A stretch of 64,000 nt of DNA from Pseudomonas paralcaligenes (GCF_019655855.1 NZ_BPFX01000025.1:1-64000), one strand, 5' to 3'; counted from the stretch's first letter, positions 53,421 through 62,664 are shown. Notes: a model not told the origin generated them from the letters alone. Made by a program: numbers and translations.

Positions 53421-54497
53421 ATGGACAGACTCAAACTGGTGATGGTGGGCAACGGCATGGCCGGGGTCAGGACCCTGGAGGAACTGCTCCGGCTCGCCCC
53501 GGACCTGTACGACATCACCGTGTTCGGCGCCGAGCCGCACCCCAACTACAACCGCATCCTGCTGTCGCCGGTACTGGCCGGCGAACGCACCTTCGACGAC
53601 ATCGTGCTCAACGGCCTCGACTGGTACGCCGGGCACGGCATCGATCTGCGCCTGGGGCGCAAGGTGGTGAGCATCGACCGCAAGCAGCGCGTGGTGCTCG
53701 CCGACGACGGCAGCAGCGCCCGCTACGACCGGCTGATCCTCGCCACCGGCTCCACTCCGGTGATCCTGTCGATACCGGGCAACCGCCTGGGCGGCGTGAT
53801 CGCCTACCACGACATCGCCGACACCGAGAAGATGCTGGAGATCACCCGCCGCCACAGCCACGCGGTGGTCATCGGCGGCGGCCTGCTCGGCCTGGAGGCG
53901 GCCAATGCCCTGCGCCAGCGCGGCATGGACGTGACCGTGGCGCACCTCGCCGACTGGCTGCTGGAGCGGCAGCTGGGCCAGGCCGCCAGCAAGCGCCTGC
54001 AACAGGCCCTGGAGGCCCGCGGCATCCGCTTCCGCCTGGGCGAGCAGACCGAAGAACTGCTCGACCACGGCACCGGCCGCGTCTGCGCCGTGCAGTTCGA
54101 GGGCGGCGACAGCATCGCCGCCGACCTGGTGGTGATGGCCACCGGCATCCGCCCCAACACCGGGCTGGCCGAGAAGGCCGGGATTCCCTGCAACCACGGC
54201 ATCCAGGTGGACGACACCCTGCAAACCTTCGACCCGCGCATCTACGCGGTCGGCGAATGCGTCAGCCATCGCGGCATCGCCTGTGGCCTGGTGGCCCCGC
54301 TGTTCGAGCAGGCCCGGGTCTGCGCCAACCACCTGGCGATGCTCGGCACCGCCCGCTACCGGGGCACGGCGAGCGGCGACAGCCCCGCCCACTTCGACCC
54401 CGTCGGCAGCCTGTACCGCAAGCTGGCGCTCGAAGGCGACGCGCCGCTCGGCGGCGGGCTGTACGACGACAGCGGCTTTTCCGCCGCCTCCGCCTGA
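53421..54497 (+). CDS. NirB-type FAD/NAD(P) reductase domain, truncated
   Basis: 358 residues, against ~850 for NirB. FAD site VMVGNGMAGVRTLEELL, NAD site AVVIGGGLLGLEAANALR, ATGIRPNTGLA, and YAVGECVSHRG follow the N-terminal third of assimilatory nitrite reductase closely. After ANHLAMLGTARYRG about 30 residues are missing, then FDPVGSLYRKLALEGDAPLGGGLYDD resumes the NirB pattern, and a stop follows within 15 residues. The bis-Cys, ferredoxin-like and sirohaem-sulfite reductase parts are absent. Either a nirB pseudogene or a retained NAD(P)H:acceptor module. Its sigma-54/attenuator control is intact. Confidence 0.75.
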   Translation: MDRLKLVMVGNGMAGVRTLEELLRLAPDLYDITVFGAEPHPNYNRILLSPVLAGERTFDDIVLNGLDWYAGHGIDLRLGRKVVSIDRKQRVVLADDGSSARYDRLILATGSTPVILSIPGNRLGGVIAYHDIADTEKMLEITRRHSHAVVIGGGLLGLEAANALRQRGMDVTVAHLADWLLERQLGQAASKRLQQALEARGIRFRLGEQTEELLDHGTGRVCAVQFEGGDSIAADLVVMATGIRPNTGLAEKAGIPCNHGIQVDDTLQTFDPRIYAVGECVSHRGIACGLVAPLFEQARVCANHLAMLGTARYRGTASGDSPAHFDPVGSLYRKLALEGDAPLGGGLYDDSGFSAASA

Positions 54498-54558
54498 AAC
54501 AGACAGATCGAATACCCAGGCGCCGCAGAGCGCCACGGACAAGCCCGAGGAGAATCTC

Positions 54559-55296
54559 ATGAACGCAAAAGTCTGGCTGGTGGGCGCCGGCCCCGGCGAC
54601 CCGGAGCTGCTGACCCTCAAGGCGGTGAAGGCCCTCGCCCAGGCCGACATCGTGATGATCGACGACCTAGTCAATCCGGCTGTGCTGGAACACTGCCCCG
54701 GCGCCCGCGTAGTACCGGTGGGCAAGCGCGGCGGCTGCCGCTCCACCCCGCAGGACTTCATCCATCGCCTGATGCTGCGCTATGCCCGCCAGGGTAAGTG
54801 CGTGGTGCGCCTGAAAGGCGGCGACCCGTGCATCTTCGGCCGCGGCAGCGAGGAAGCCGACTGGCTGGCCGAGCACGGTGTCGAGGTGGAGATGGTCAAC
54901 GGCATCACCGCCGGCCTGGCCGGCGCCACCAGCTGTGGCATCCCGCTGACCCTGCGCGGCGTGGCCCGCGGCGTGACCCTGGTCACCGCCCACACCCAGG
55001 ACGACAGCACGTTGAACTGGCAGGCCCTGGCCCAGGGCGGCACCACCCTGGTGGTGTACATGGGCGTGGCCAAGCTGCCCGAGGTGCGCGACAGCCTGCT
55101 GGCCGGCGGCATGCGCGCCGACATGCCGGTGGCGATGATCGAGAACGCCTCGCTGCCGCAGCAGCGCGAGTGCCGCAGCACCCTGGCCGCCATGCAGCAG
55201 GCAGCCGCCGACTTCCAGCTGAAGAGCCCGGCGATCCTGGTGATCGGCGAGGTGGCCGCGCAGCAGCAGATCGAATCCCTAGCAGAAACCGCCTGA
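54559..55296 (+). CDS. cobA: Uroporphyrinogen-III C-methyltransferase
   Basis: 245 residues. SUMT makes precorrin-2 for sirohaem (and cobalamin). Motifs: VWLVGAGPGDPELLTLKA, DDLVNPAVLEHC, GKRGGCRSTPQ, VVRLKGGDPCIFGRGSEE, GITAGLAGATSCGIPLTLRG, TLVVYMGVAKL. It lacks the CysG N-terminal dehydrogenase-chelatase domain. It lies 61 nt after the NirB-like gene; sirohaem is the cofactor of nitrite reductase, which explains the usual linkage. GAGGAGA precedes the ATG. Confidence 0.95.
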   Translation: MNAKVWLVGAGPGDPELLTLKAVKALAQADIVMIDDLVNPAVLEHCPGARVVPVGKRGGCRSTPQDFIHRLMLRYARQGKCVVRLKGGDPCIFGRGSEEADWLAEHGVEVEMVNGITAGLAGATSCGIPLTLRGVARGVTLVTAHTQDDSTLNWQALAQGGTTLVVYMGVAKLPEVRDSLLAGGMRADMPVAMIENASLPQQRECRSTLAAMQQAAADFQLKSPAILVIGEVAAQQQIESLAETA

Positions 55297-55312
55297 TCCC
55301 CTTGCTCCACTC

Positions 55313-55339
55313 GCCCGGCCTCTGGCCGGGCTTTTTTTT
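55313..55339 (+). terminator. Rho-independent terminator after cobA
   Basis: GCCCGGCC-TCT-GGCCGGGC followed by eight T residues. Confidence 0.95.
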
Positions 55340-55777
55340 GGCTATGTTCCCGTTAGTGGTGGCACACCTTGTGGGAGCGGCCTTGGCCGCGAATGTCACG
55401 GCCAATCGGGATGCCGCAATGACCGCGGCACCGCCGGTGGGTTACGCCGGCAAGCGGCCAATCCACCCTACGCGTTGCTCGGCCAAGTCCCTCTATCTGA
55501 ACACTGCGGCTGCCTGCCCCTGGATTCCCGCCTGCGCGGGAATGACGGTTTCGGAAGAAATTCCACCCCTACCTCGTCATCCCCGCGCAGGCGGGGATCC
55601 AGAAGGTGTCAGGGCACTACAACAGCTAACGGGGACATAGCTTTTCAGCTATGTCCCCTCTACCTGTTGCACCTATCCTGCTTTGTAGAAGCGGCCGGGC
55701 GGCGAACCGCTTCAGCCGCGACATTCGCGGCCAAGGCCGCTCCCACAAGGTGGGCCACCACTAACAGGGACACAGCC
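55340..55777. repeat. 438-bp nested palindrome island
   Basis: Outer arms of about 63 bp (55340-55402 and 55715-55777) are near-perfect inverted copies, each containing a family-A REP unit and the sequence GTTAGTGGTGG/CCACCACTAAC. Inside are two oppositely oriented family-D palindromes (55521-55548, 55574-55602) and a hairpin GGGGACATAGC...GCTATGTCCCC (~55632-55662). No gene; the open frames here are read through repeats. Possibly a composite non-autonomous element. Confidence 0.8.
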
Positions 55778-55796
55778 TGTTTTGCATGAACCGAAG

Positions 55797-56240
55797 TCAC
55801 CCGTTCCGACTCTCGCGGCCACTGGCCGACACCGGCACGCCGAACGCCAGGTCGAACGCCCACTGGAAGACGAAGGCGTAGAAAAAGAAGAACACCAGCA
55901 GGCCGAGGTCCGCCAGCAGCGCGGTCAGTGCATCGATGTCCAGCCACCAGGCCATCACCGGTACGAGGATGATCGCCAGCCCGCCTTCGAAGCCGGCGGC
56001 ATGCAGCAGGCGTCGCCGCAGGTTGCGCGTGCGCCGGGCCTGACGTGCCTCCCAGCGCTCGAACAGGGCGTTGAACAGCACGTTCCAGGCCATCGCGATC
56101 AGTGACAGCAGGATGGCCAGGGTGCCCGAGTAGACCATGCTCTCGCCAAACCACCAGGCGATCATGGGCGAGACGAAGAGGATCGCCACCAGCTCGTACA
56201 ACAGCGCCTGTGCGATCTTGCGACGTGACCCTTGCATCAT
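55797..56240 (-). CDS. PACE-family efflux transporter
   Basis: 147 residues, four membrane helices arranged as two bacterial-transmembrane-pair units. Signatures: KIAQALLYELVAILFVSPMIAWWFGES, AMAWNVLFNALFERWEAR, HAAGFEGGLAIILVPVMAWWLDI, FFYAFVFQWAFDLAFG. PACE proteins (AceI type) export biocides such as chlorhexidine and short-chain diamines. It is divergent from a LysR regulator, the usual genetic pairing. Confidence 0.92.
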   Translation of the reverse strand: MMQGSRRKIAQALLYELVAILFVSPMIAWWFGESMVYSGTLAILLSLIAMAWNVLFNALFERWEARQARRTRNLRRRLLHAAGFEGGLAIILVPVMAWWLDIDALTALLADLGLLVFFFFYAFVFQWAFDLAFGVPVSASGRESRNG

Positions 56241-56362
56241 CTGCCTCCCAGGCTGCCGGCCTCGGAATGAGGCGTCTGCATGGGCGCCAATCTAGGCAGC
56301 CGGGGGCGGTGGAACAAATGACGTATAGTGCAGCGAGATGAACAGAACTCACCTGGAGCGCC

Positions 56363-57241
56363 ATGTTCTCCCACCTGCCGCTGAGCGCCCTGCGCACCTT
56401 CGAATCCGCCGCCCGTCTGGGCAGTTTCAAGGCGGCCGCCGAGGAACTGAACGTCACCCCGACCGCGGTTTCGCACCAGATCCGCGGCCTGGAGGACTGG
56501 CTGGGCAAGCCGTTGTTCGTGCGCCTGGGCCGCGGTGTGCGCCTCAGCGACGAGGGCGAGCGGCTGCAGGACGGCCTGCACGGCGCCCTGCTGGAGATCG
56601 GCCGCACGGTCGACGCGCTGCGCCCGCAGCCGCACGACGACAGCCTCAGCCTGAGCGCTACGCCGGCGTTCGCCGCGCTCTGGCTGATCCCGCGCCTGGG
56701 CCGCTTCTACCGGCGCCACCCCGGTATCCGCGTGCGCATCGAGACCAGCAACACCCTGGTCGACCTGCAACGCGACTCCAGCCTCGACCTAGCCATCCGC
56801 TGTGGCTTCGGCGAACACCCGCAGTTGCTGGAAATCCCGCTGATGGAAGAATGCTTCGCTGCCTACGGCACGCCCGCGCTGGTGCAGCGCCTGCCGACAG
56901 GCGCGACGGAGCTGATCGGCGTCGCCTGGCCCGCGCCGCAACCCGAGCTGCCCGACTGGCAGGACTGGATCGCCGCCGTCGGCGAGGACTGGCCCCTGCA
57001 CAGCGTGCGCCGCGACTATCCCGACGAGCACTACGCGCTGCAGGCGGCCATCGCCGGCCAGGGGCTGGTGCTGGCCAGCTCGGTGCTGGTCTCGGACAGC
57101 CTGGAAAAAGGCCTGCTGCGCGCCTACCGCGCGGACATCAGCCTACCCGGCGCGCGCTACAGGGTGCGCCATGTGCCGGGCCGCGAGCGGCGGCCGGCGG
57201 TCAGGGCGCTGCTGGACTGGCTGGCGGAGGAAGCCGCCTAG
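56363..57241 (+). CDS. LysR-type regulator (GcvA-like)
   Basis: 292 residues. N-terminal winged helix (LSALRTFESAARLGSFKAAAEELNVTPTAVSHQIRGLEDWLGKPLF) and a substrate-binding effector domain (LSLSATPAFAALWLIPRLGRF). Divergent from the PACE gene across a 122-nt gap, so likely controls it. The effector is unknown. The TAG stop is immediately followed by a MITE-type sequence. Confidence 0.9.
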   Translation: MFSHLPLSALRTFESAARLGSFKAAAEELNVTPTAVSHQIRGLEDWLGKPLFVRLGRGVRLSDEGERLQDGLHGALLEIGRTVDALRPQPHDDSLSLSATPAFAALWLIPRLGRFYRRHPGIRVRIETSNTLVDLQRDSSLDLAIRCGFGEHPQLLEIPLMEECFAAYGTPALVQRLPTGATELIGVAWPAPQPELPDWQDWIAAVGEDWPLHSVRRDYPDEHYALQAAIAGQGLVLASSVLVSDSLEKGLLRAYRADISLPGARYRVRHVPGRERRPAVRALLDWLAEEAA

Positions 57242-57288
57242 AACCTGTTTACGATCTGCTGAGCGTCGGCCAGGTGTCGTTAAAAACG
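57242..57288. repeat. Partial MITE-type repeat at the LysR stop codon
   Basis: AACCTGTTTACGATCTGCTGAGCG...GCCAGGTGTCGTTAAAAACG shares its first bases (GAACCTG including the last stop base) and internal GGCCAGG with the 140-bp element at 48899, but has no matching right terminus. It is probably a degraded or different member. Confidence 0.45.
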
Positions 57289-57375
57289 CGAACCGGTCGG
57301 GGTTCCTTTCCCCGGGGCGATGCCGCTAGCATCCGCGACAGGCCTTCATGTCGAAGGCATTTCCGAGGAAGGTCG

Positions 57376-57825
57376 ATGAACAAGCTCGCGCTGTCCCTGC
57401 TCTGCCTGCTCGCCCCGTTCGTCCATGCCGACACCACGCTGACCGAGGCCAGCATCCGCGCGCTGTACGACGATGTGGCCGCCGCTGCCACGCAGCGGGA
57501 CATCGACGCCACCCTGGCGCACATGAGCGACGACGTGCGCATCCACATCTCCGCCCCCCAGGGCAGCGTGGAACTCGACGCGGAGCAATACCGCCAGTTG
57601 CTGAAGCAGGGCTGGAGCGCGCCGGACAGCTACCGCATGGAGGTGGACATCGAGTCCATCGAGATCGCCGAGGACGGCCAGAGCGCGACGGTCAGGGACC
57701 GCACCCGCGAGACGCTGTCGATGAACGGCCACGAGATGACCACCGGCATGCAGGAAACCGCCAGCGTGCGCCTGATCGACGGCACGCCCAGGATCGTCCG
57801 GGTCGAGGCGACCATCAAGCCCTGA
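57376..57825 (+). CDS. Secreted SnoaL/NTF2-like protein
   Basis: 149 residues with a signal peptide (LALSLLCLLAPFVHA, cleavage ~19). The mature part is an NTF2-like alpha+beta fold (ASIRALYDDVAAAATQRDIDATLAHMSDDVRIHI, QYRQLLKQGW, VRLIDGTPRIVRVEATI), as in DUF4440/SnoaL proteins. Role unknown. Its stop directly abuts the opmB stop on the other strand, with no terminator between. Confidence 0.75.
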   Translation: MNKLALSLLCLLAPFVHADTTLTEASIRALYDDVAAAATQRDIDATLAHMSDDVRIHISAPQGSVELDAEQYRQLLKQGWSAPDSYRMEVDIESIEIAEDGQSATVRDRTRETLSMNGHEMTTGMQETASVRLIDGTPRIVRVEATIKP

Positions 57826-59325
57826 CTATTCCTCCACCACGCCCGGCCAGCCGCCGCCCAGGGCGGCGATCAGCTGGACGCTGGCGGTCAGCCGGCTGCC
57901 CTGCAGGCTCAGGCGGGTGCGCTCGTTGGACAGCGCGGTGGTCTGCACGCTGACCACGTCGGTGAACTCCACGGTGCCGGCCTTGTACTGGTTGAGCATC
58001 AGGCGCAGCGATTCGCGGGCGGCGTCGAGGGCCTCCTGCTGCACCACCGCCTCGCGCTCCAGCACGGCCAGCTGCACCAGGTAGTCCTCCACCTCGCGGA
58101 AGCTGGTGAGCACCGTCTGCCGGTAGTCGGCCACGGTCTGGTCGTAGCTGGCCTCGGCCTGCTCGACCCGGGAGCGGATCAGGCCGCCGTCGAACAGGGT
58201 CATGGCGAACGACGGGCCGATGGACCAGAAGCGGTTGGGCGAGCTGATCCAGTTGTCCAGGCTGCCGCTGCGGTAGCCGCCGGTGGCCGACAGACTCAGC
58301 TCCGGGTAGTAGGCGGCCTTGGCCACGCCGATCTGGGCGTTGGCGGCGATCACCCGGCGCTCCGCGGCGGCTACGTCCGGGCGCCGCTCCAGCAAGGTCG
58401 ACGGCAGGCTGACCGGCACGGCCGGCAGAGCCGGCACCTGGTCACGCACCACCAGCTCGAACTCCGAGGGCGCCACGCCGACCAGCACGGCGATGGCGTG
58501 CTCCAGTTGGGCGCGCTGGTATTCCAGGTCGACCGCCTCGGCCTCGGTGCCCTTGAGCTGGGTCAGCGCCTGGGTCACGTCGGACTTCGGCACGATGCCG
58601 GCCCGGTACTGGTTCTCGGCGATACGGAAGGCCTGGCGATAGGCCGCCACGGTTTCTTCCAGCAGGCGCTTCTGCTGGTCCATCACCCGCAGTTGCAGGT
58701 AGTTCTGCACCAGTTCCGACTGCTGGCTCAGGCGCACCGCGGCCAGGTCGCCGGCGCTGGCCTCCAGGCCGGCGCGGTCCGACTCCAGCTGGCGGCGCAG
58801 CTTGCCCCACAGATCCAGCTCCCAGCTCACGCCCAGGCTGGCCTCGTAGCTCTTGGAGACGGTCGAGGCATTGGCGCCGCTGACGCTCACGCCGTCGGAG
58901 GTGCTGATGGTGTTGTCGCCACCGCCCTGCCCCGCGCGGGTCACGCCGGTGTTCAGGCCCAGGGTCGGGAAGAAGCCGGCCCGCGCGCCACGCACCAGGG
59001 CCCGGGCCTGGCGGTAGCTGGCCTCGGCGCTGGCCAGGCTCTGGTTGTTGGCGTTGAGGCGCGCCACCAGCGTGTCCAGCTCGGCGTCGCCGTAGAGCGT
59101 CCACCAGTCGCCGCGCAGCTCGGTGTCGGCCGGCGCGGCGGATTTCCAGCCGGCGGCCTGCTTGAAGGCCGGGGATGGCGCGCTGTCCGGGCGCCCGTAG
59201 TCCGGGCCGACGGCGCAGCCGGCGACCAGCAGCGCCAGGGCGATCGCCGCTGGGCGGGTGAAACCCGCGAGGCGACGCAGAGAGGAGCGCGCGGGTTGCA
59301 CCCACCCTACGTGGAGAGGGTTCAT
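57826..59325 (-). CDS. opmB: Outer-membrane efflux lipoprotein OpmB
   Basis: 499 residues, RND outer-membrane factor family. A lipobox ALLVAGC places the lipidated Cys near residue 37; the mature start CAVGPDYGRP is typical. Two outer_membrane_efflux repeats contain the coiled-coil helices (ANNQSLASAEASYRQARALV, ERRPDVAAAERRVIAANAQIGVAKAAYYPELSLSA). It forms the exit duct of the MuxABC system. ATG 59325 gives an N-terminus whose residues 4-24 are encoded by a palindromic repeat (59251-59311), making the signal peptide n-region unusually long. It follows muxC as in the known muxABC-opmB order. Confidence 0.92.
   Translation of the reverse strand: MNPLHVGWVQPARSSLRRLAGFTRPAAIALALLVAGCAVGPDYGRPDSAPSPAFKQAAGWKSAAPADTELRGDWWTLYGDAELDTLVARLNANNQSLASAEASYRQARALVRGARAGFFPTLGLNTGVTRAGQGGGDNTISTSDGVSVSGANASTVSKSYEASLGVSWELDLWGKLRRQLESDRAGLEASAGDLAAVRLSQQSELVQNYLQLRVMDQQKRLLEETVAAYRQAFRIAENQYRAGIVPKSDVTQALTQLKGTEAEAVDLEYQRAQLEHAIAVLVGVAPSEFELVVRDQVPALPAVPVSLPSTLLERRPDVAAAERRVIAANAQIGVAKAAYYPELSLSATGGYRSGSLDNWISSPNRFWSIGPSFAMTLFDGGLIRSRVEQAEASYDQTVADYRQTVLTSFREVEDYLVQLAVLEREAVVQQEALDAARESLRLMLNQYKAGTVEFTDVVSVQTTALSNERTRLSLQGSRLTASVQLIAALGGGWPGVVEE
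59251..59311. repeat. Family-B variant palindrome inside opmB
   Basis: TGGGCGGGTGAAACCCGCGAGG on one side and CGCGCGGGTTGCACCCACCCTACG on the other. It lies wholly within the opmB signal-peptide coding region and keeps the reading frame (peptide VGWVQPARSSLRRLAGFTRPA). Confidence 0.85.
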
Positions 59326-59370
59326 AGCATGATGCTGTTCACATGAGGAATGATCGGGTTGGGCCAACCC

Positions 59371-59436
59371 TGTGGGAGCGGACTTGTCCGCGAACGGGGC
59401 GGACAGCAAAGCTTCGCGGCCAAGGCCGCTCCCACG
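59371..59436. repeat. REP-like palindrome, family A
   Basis: TGTGGGAGCGGACTTGTCCGCGAA facing TTCGCGGCCAAGGCCGCTCCCACG, in the 131-nt muxC-opmB gap. Confidence 0.88.
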
Positions 59437-59456
59437 GGAGCTGAACAGCATTGGAT

Positions 59457-62400
59457 TCATAGCGGGGTTTCCAAGGCGGCGTCGCTGCGCACGCCGCGCC
59501 AGCGGTTGATCCGGTGGCGCAGGCGGTCGAGGTACAGGTAGACCACCGGTGTGGTGTAGAGGGTGAGCAACTGGCTGAGCACCAGGCCGCCGACGATGGC
59601 CAGGCCCAGCGGCTGGCGCATCTCGGCGCCTTCGGCCTGGCCCAGCAGCAGCGGCAGTGCGCCGAGCATCGCGGCCAGGGTGGTCATCATGATCGGCCGG
59701 AAGCGCAGCAAGCAGGCGCGGCGGATCGACTCCTGGGGCGTCAGCCGCAGGTCGCGCTCCAGTTCCAGGGCCAGGTCGATCATCAGGATCGCGTTCTTCT
59801 TCACCACGCCGATCAGCAGGAACAGGCCGAGCAGCGACACCAGGCTGAACTCGCCGCCGGTGATCAGGATCGCCAGCAGCGCGCCGACGCCGGCCGACGG
59901 CAGGGTGGAGAGGATGGTCAGCGGGTGGATGTAGCTCTCGTAAAGGATGCCGAGCACGATGTACACCACCAGCAGCGCGGTGAGGATCATCAGCGGCTGG
60001 CCCTGGGCCTCCTTCTCGAACTGGCCGCCGGTGCCGCCGAGCACGCCCTGCACCTCGGTGGGCAGGTTGACCTCGGCCACGGCGCGGGCGATGGCGCGGT
60101 TGGCCTGTTCCTGGGTCACGTCCTTGGCCAGGGCGTAGCCGATGCTCTCGGCGGCGAACTGGCCCTGGTGGTTGACCCGGTCCTCTTCCAGGCTGCGGGT
60201 CCAGCGGGCGAAGGCGGACAGCGGCACGCGCCCGCCGCTCTCGGTGATCAGCTGGATCTGGTCCAGCGCCTCGGGGTACTGGGCGTACTTCGGGTTGATC
60301 TCCATCACCACGCTGTACTGGTTGAGGGTGTCGTAGATGGTGGAAATCTGCCGCTGGCTGAAGGCGTTGTTCAGCACCGAGGTGACCATGGCCATGTCCA
60401 CGCCCAGGCGCTGGGCGGTGATGCGGTCGATCTCCAGGCTGATCTGCTGGGCGCCCTCGCCTTCGTTGGCGTCGATGTCGGTCAGCTCCGGCAGTGCCGC
60501 CAGGGCGTCGCGCACCTTGGGCAGCCAGGTGCGCAGGTCGCTCAGCTCGCTGGCCAGCAGCACGAACTCGTTCTCGGTGCTGCGGCCCTGGCGGCCGCCG
60601 AACTGCAGGTCCTGGTCGGACATCAGCATCAGGCGCCCACCGGGCACCTTGGGCATGGTCTCGCGCAGCCGGTCGATCACCTCCTGGGAGGACGCCCGGC
60701 GCTCGTCTATGGGCTTCAGGCGGATCACCAGGGTGGCGTTGTTGATCCCGCCGGAGCCGCCGATGAAACCGGCCACGCTGTGGATCGCCGGGTCCTTGAG
60801 CAACGCGCGGCGGTAGATTTCCATCTTCGGCTGCATGACCTGGAACGACAGGCCGTCGTCGCCGCGGATGAAGCCGAGCAGTTGGCCGGTGTCCTGCTGC
60901 GGCATGAAGGTCTTGGGCACCTCGACGAACAGGTAGACGTTGAAGCCGATGGTCAGCAGCAGGCTGAACAGGGTCAGCCGGGAGTGGCGCAGCGCCCAGT
61001 CCAGGCTGCGCGAATAGGCCGCCACCACCCGCTCCTGCACCCGCGCGCCGACGCGCTGCACACGCCCCGGGGCGCGCTCGCCGCCCTCCGCGCGCAGCCA
61101 GCGGGCACAGAGCATGGGAGTGAGGGTCAGCGACACCAGCAGCGAGACGACGATGGCCGCCGTGAGGGTGATGGAGAACTCGCGGAACAGGTTGCCGACG
61201 ATACCGCCCATGAACAGGATGGAGAGGAACACCGCGACCAGCGACAGGTTCATCGACAGCAGGGTGAAGCCGACCTCCTTCGAGCCCTTGTAGGCCGCCG
61301 CCAGCGGTTTCTCGCCGGCCTCGATGTGGCGCGAGATGTTTTCCAGCACGACGATGGCGTCGTCCACCACCAGGCCGGTGGCGATGATCAGCGCCATCAG
61401 CGACAGGTTGTTGAGGGAGAAATCCAGCAGGTACATCACCGCGAAGGTGCCGACCAGCGACACCGGCACCGCCAGCGCCGGGATCAGCGCGGCGCGCCAG
61501 CGGCCGAGGAAGGCGAACACCACCAGGATCACCAGGCCCACGGCGATCAGCAGGGTGCGCTCGGCCTCGTGCAGGGTGGCGCGGATCACCGGCGAGCGGT
61601 CCATCGCCACTTCCAGGTGCACGCTGGGCGGGATCACCGCCTGCAGGCCGGGCAGCTCGGCGCGGATGTCCTCGATGGTCTCGATGATGTTGGCGCCGGG
61701 CTGGCGGTTGATCACCATCAGCACGGAGTCGTTGTCGTTGTAGAAGCCGCTGTTGTAGCGGTCCTCGACGCCGTCGACGACCTGGGCGACGTCGCCCAGG
61801 CGCACCGGCGCGTTGTTCTGGTAGCGGATCACCAGCGGTCGGTAGTCGGCGGCCTTGTCGAGCTGGTCGTTGGCCTGGATCTGCCAGTGGCGCTGGTCGT
61901 CCTCCAGGGCGCCCTTGGGCCGGTCGACGCTGGCCTGGACGATGGCGTTGCGCACCTCGTCCAGGGCGATGCCGTACTGGTCGAGCAGGCGCGGCTCCAG
62001 TGCCACCCGCACCGCCGGCAGGGAGCTGCCGCCGATCTGCACCTCGCCGACGCCGGTGACCTGCGACAGCTTCTGCGCCAGCACGGTGGCGGCCACGTCG
62101 TACAGCTGGCTCTTGCCGAGCACGTCGGAGGTCAGCGACAGCACCATGATCGGCGCCTGGGACGGGTTGAACTTGCGGTAGGTCGGCATGCTGCGCATGC
62201 CGCTGGGCAGCAGGTTGCGCGAGGCGTTGATGGCCGCCTGCACCTCGCGGGCGGCGGCGTCCACGTCGCGGCCGATGTCGAACAGGATGATGATCCGCGT
62301 GTTGCCCTGGCTGCTGCGGCTGGTCATCTCGCTGATCCCGGCGATGCTGCCGAGCGAGCGCTCCAGCGGCGTGGCCACGCTCGACGCCATGATCTGCGGG

Positions 62401-62564
62401 CTGGCGCCGGGCAGGTTGGCGTCGACCACGATGGCCGGGAAGTCCATCTTCGGCAGCGGCGCCACCGAGAGCAGGCCGAAGCTCACGGCGCCGAGCAGGA
62501 TGATCGCCAGGCTGAGCAGCAGCGTCGCCACCGGGCGCGCGATGAAGGGCGCGGAGAGGTTCAC
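59457..62564 (-). CDS. muxC: RND efflux permease MuxC (MdtC-like)
   Basis: 1035 residues, complete. Twelve membrane segments and two large periplasmic loops. N-terminus NLSAPFIARPVATLLL, TM4 GLVVDDAIVVLEN with the proton-relay Asp pair, and C-terminal GVVKKNAILMIDLALE. Of the heteromeric MdtBC/MuxBC type; it needs MuxB (next gene upstream) and the adaptor MuxA (beyond the window). In P. aeruginosa the system exports novobiocin, aztreonam and macrolides. Confidence 0.93.
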   Translation of the reverse strand: MNLSAPFIARPVATLLLSLAIILLGAVSFGLLSVAPLPKMDFPAIVVDANLPGASPQIMASSVATPLERSLGSIAGISEMTSRSSQGNTRIIILFDIGRDVDAAAREVQAAINASRNLLPSGMRSMPTYRKFNPSQAPIMVLSLTSDVLGKSQLYDVAATVLAQKLSQVTGVGEVQIGGSSLPAVRVALEPRLLDQYGIALDEVRNAIVQASVDRPKGALEDDQRHWQIQANDQLDKAADYRPLVIRYQNNAPVRLGDVAQVVDGVEDRYNSGFYNDNDSVLMVINRQPGANIIETIEDIRAELPGLQAVIPPSVHLEVAMDRSPVIRATLHEAERTLLIAVGLVILVVFAFLGRWRAALIPALAVPVSLVGTFAVMYLLDFSLNNLSLMALIIATGLVVDDAIVVLENISRHIEAGEKPLAAAYKGSKEVGFTLLSMNLSLVAVFLSILFMGGIVGNLFREFSITLTAAIVVSLLVSLTLTPMLCARWLRAEGGERAPGRVQRVGARVQERVVAAYSRSLDWALRHSRLTLFSLLLTIGFNVYLFVEVPKTFMPQQDTGQLLGFIRGDDGLSFQVMQPKMEIYRRALLKDPAIHSVAGFIGGSGGINNATLVIRLKPIDERRASSQEVIDRLRETMPKVPGGRLMLMSDQDLQFGGRQGRSTENEFVLLASELSDLRTWLPKVRDALAALPELTDIDANEGEGAQQISLEIDRITAQRLGVDMAMVTSVLNNAFSQRQISTIYDTLNQYSVVMEINPKYAQYPEALDQIQLITESGGRVPLSAFARWTRSLEEDRVNHQGQFAAESIGYALAKDVTQEQANRAIARAVAEVNLPTEVQGVLGGTGGQFEKEAQGQPLMILTALLVVYIVLGILYESYIHPLTILSTLPSAGVGALLAILITGGEFSLVSLLGLFLLIGVVKKNAILMIDLALELERDLRLTPQESIRRACLLRFRPIMMTTLAAMLGALPLLLGQAEGAEMRQPLGLAIVGGLVLSQLLTLYTTPVVYLYLDRLRHRINRWRGVRSDAALETPL

Positions 62565-62664
62565 GCCGTGGCCCCTGTAGGAGCCAGCTGGCTGTGGTTC
62601 GGCACGCCGACGATCGTTGCCTCGGCCGCTTGCAGCAGGTCGGATAAGGACCGAGTGGCCGAGA

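Noticed and set aside
55475..55789. 104-codon plus-strand ORF in the palindrome island
   Set aside because: It is made entirely of repeat sequence (family A and D arms), with no ribosome site or family.
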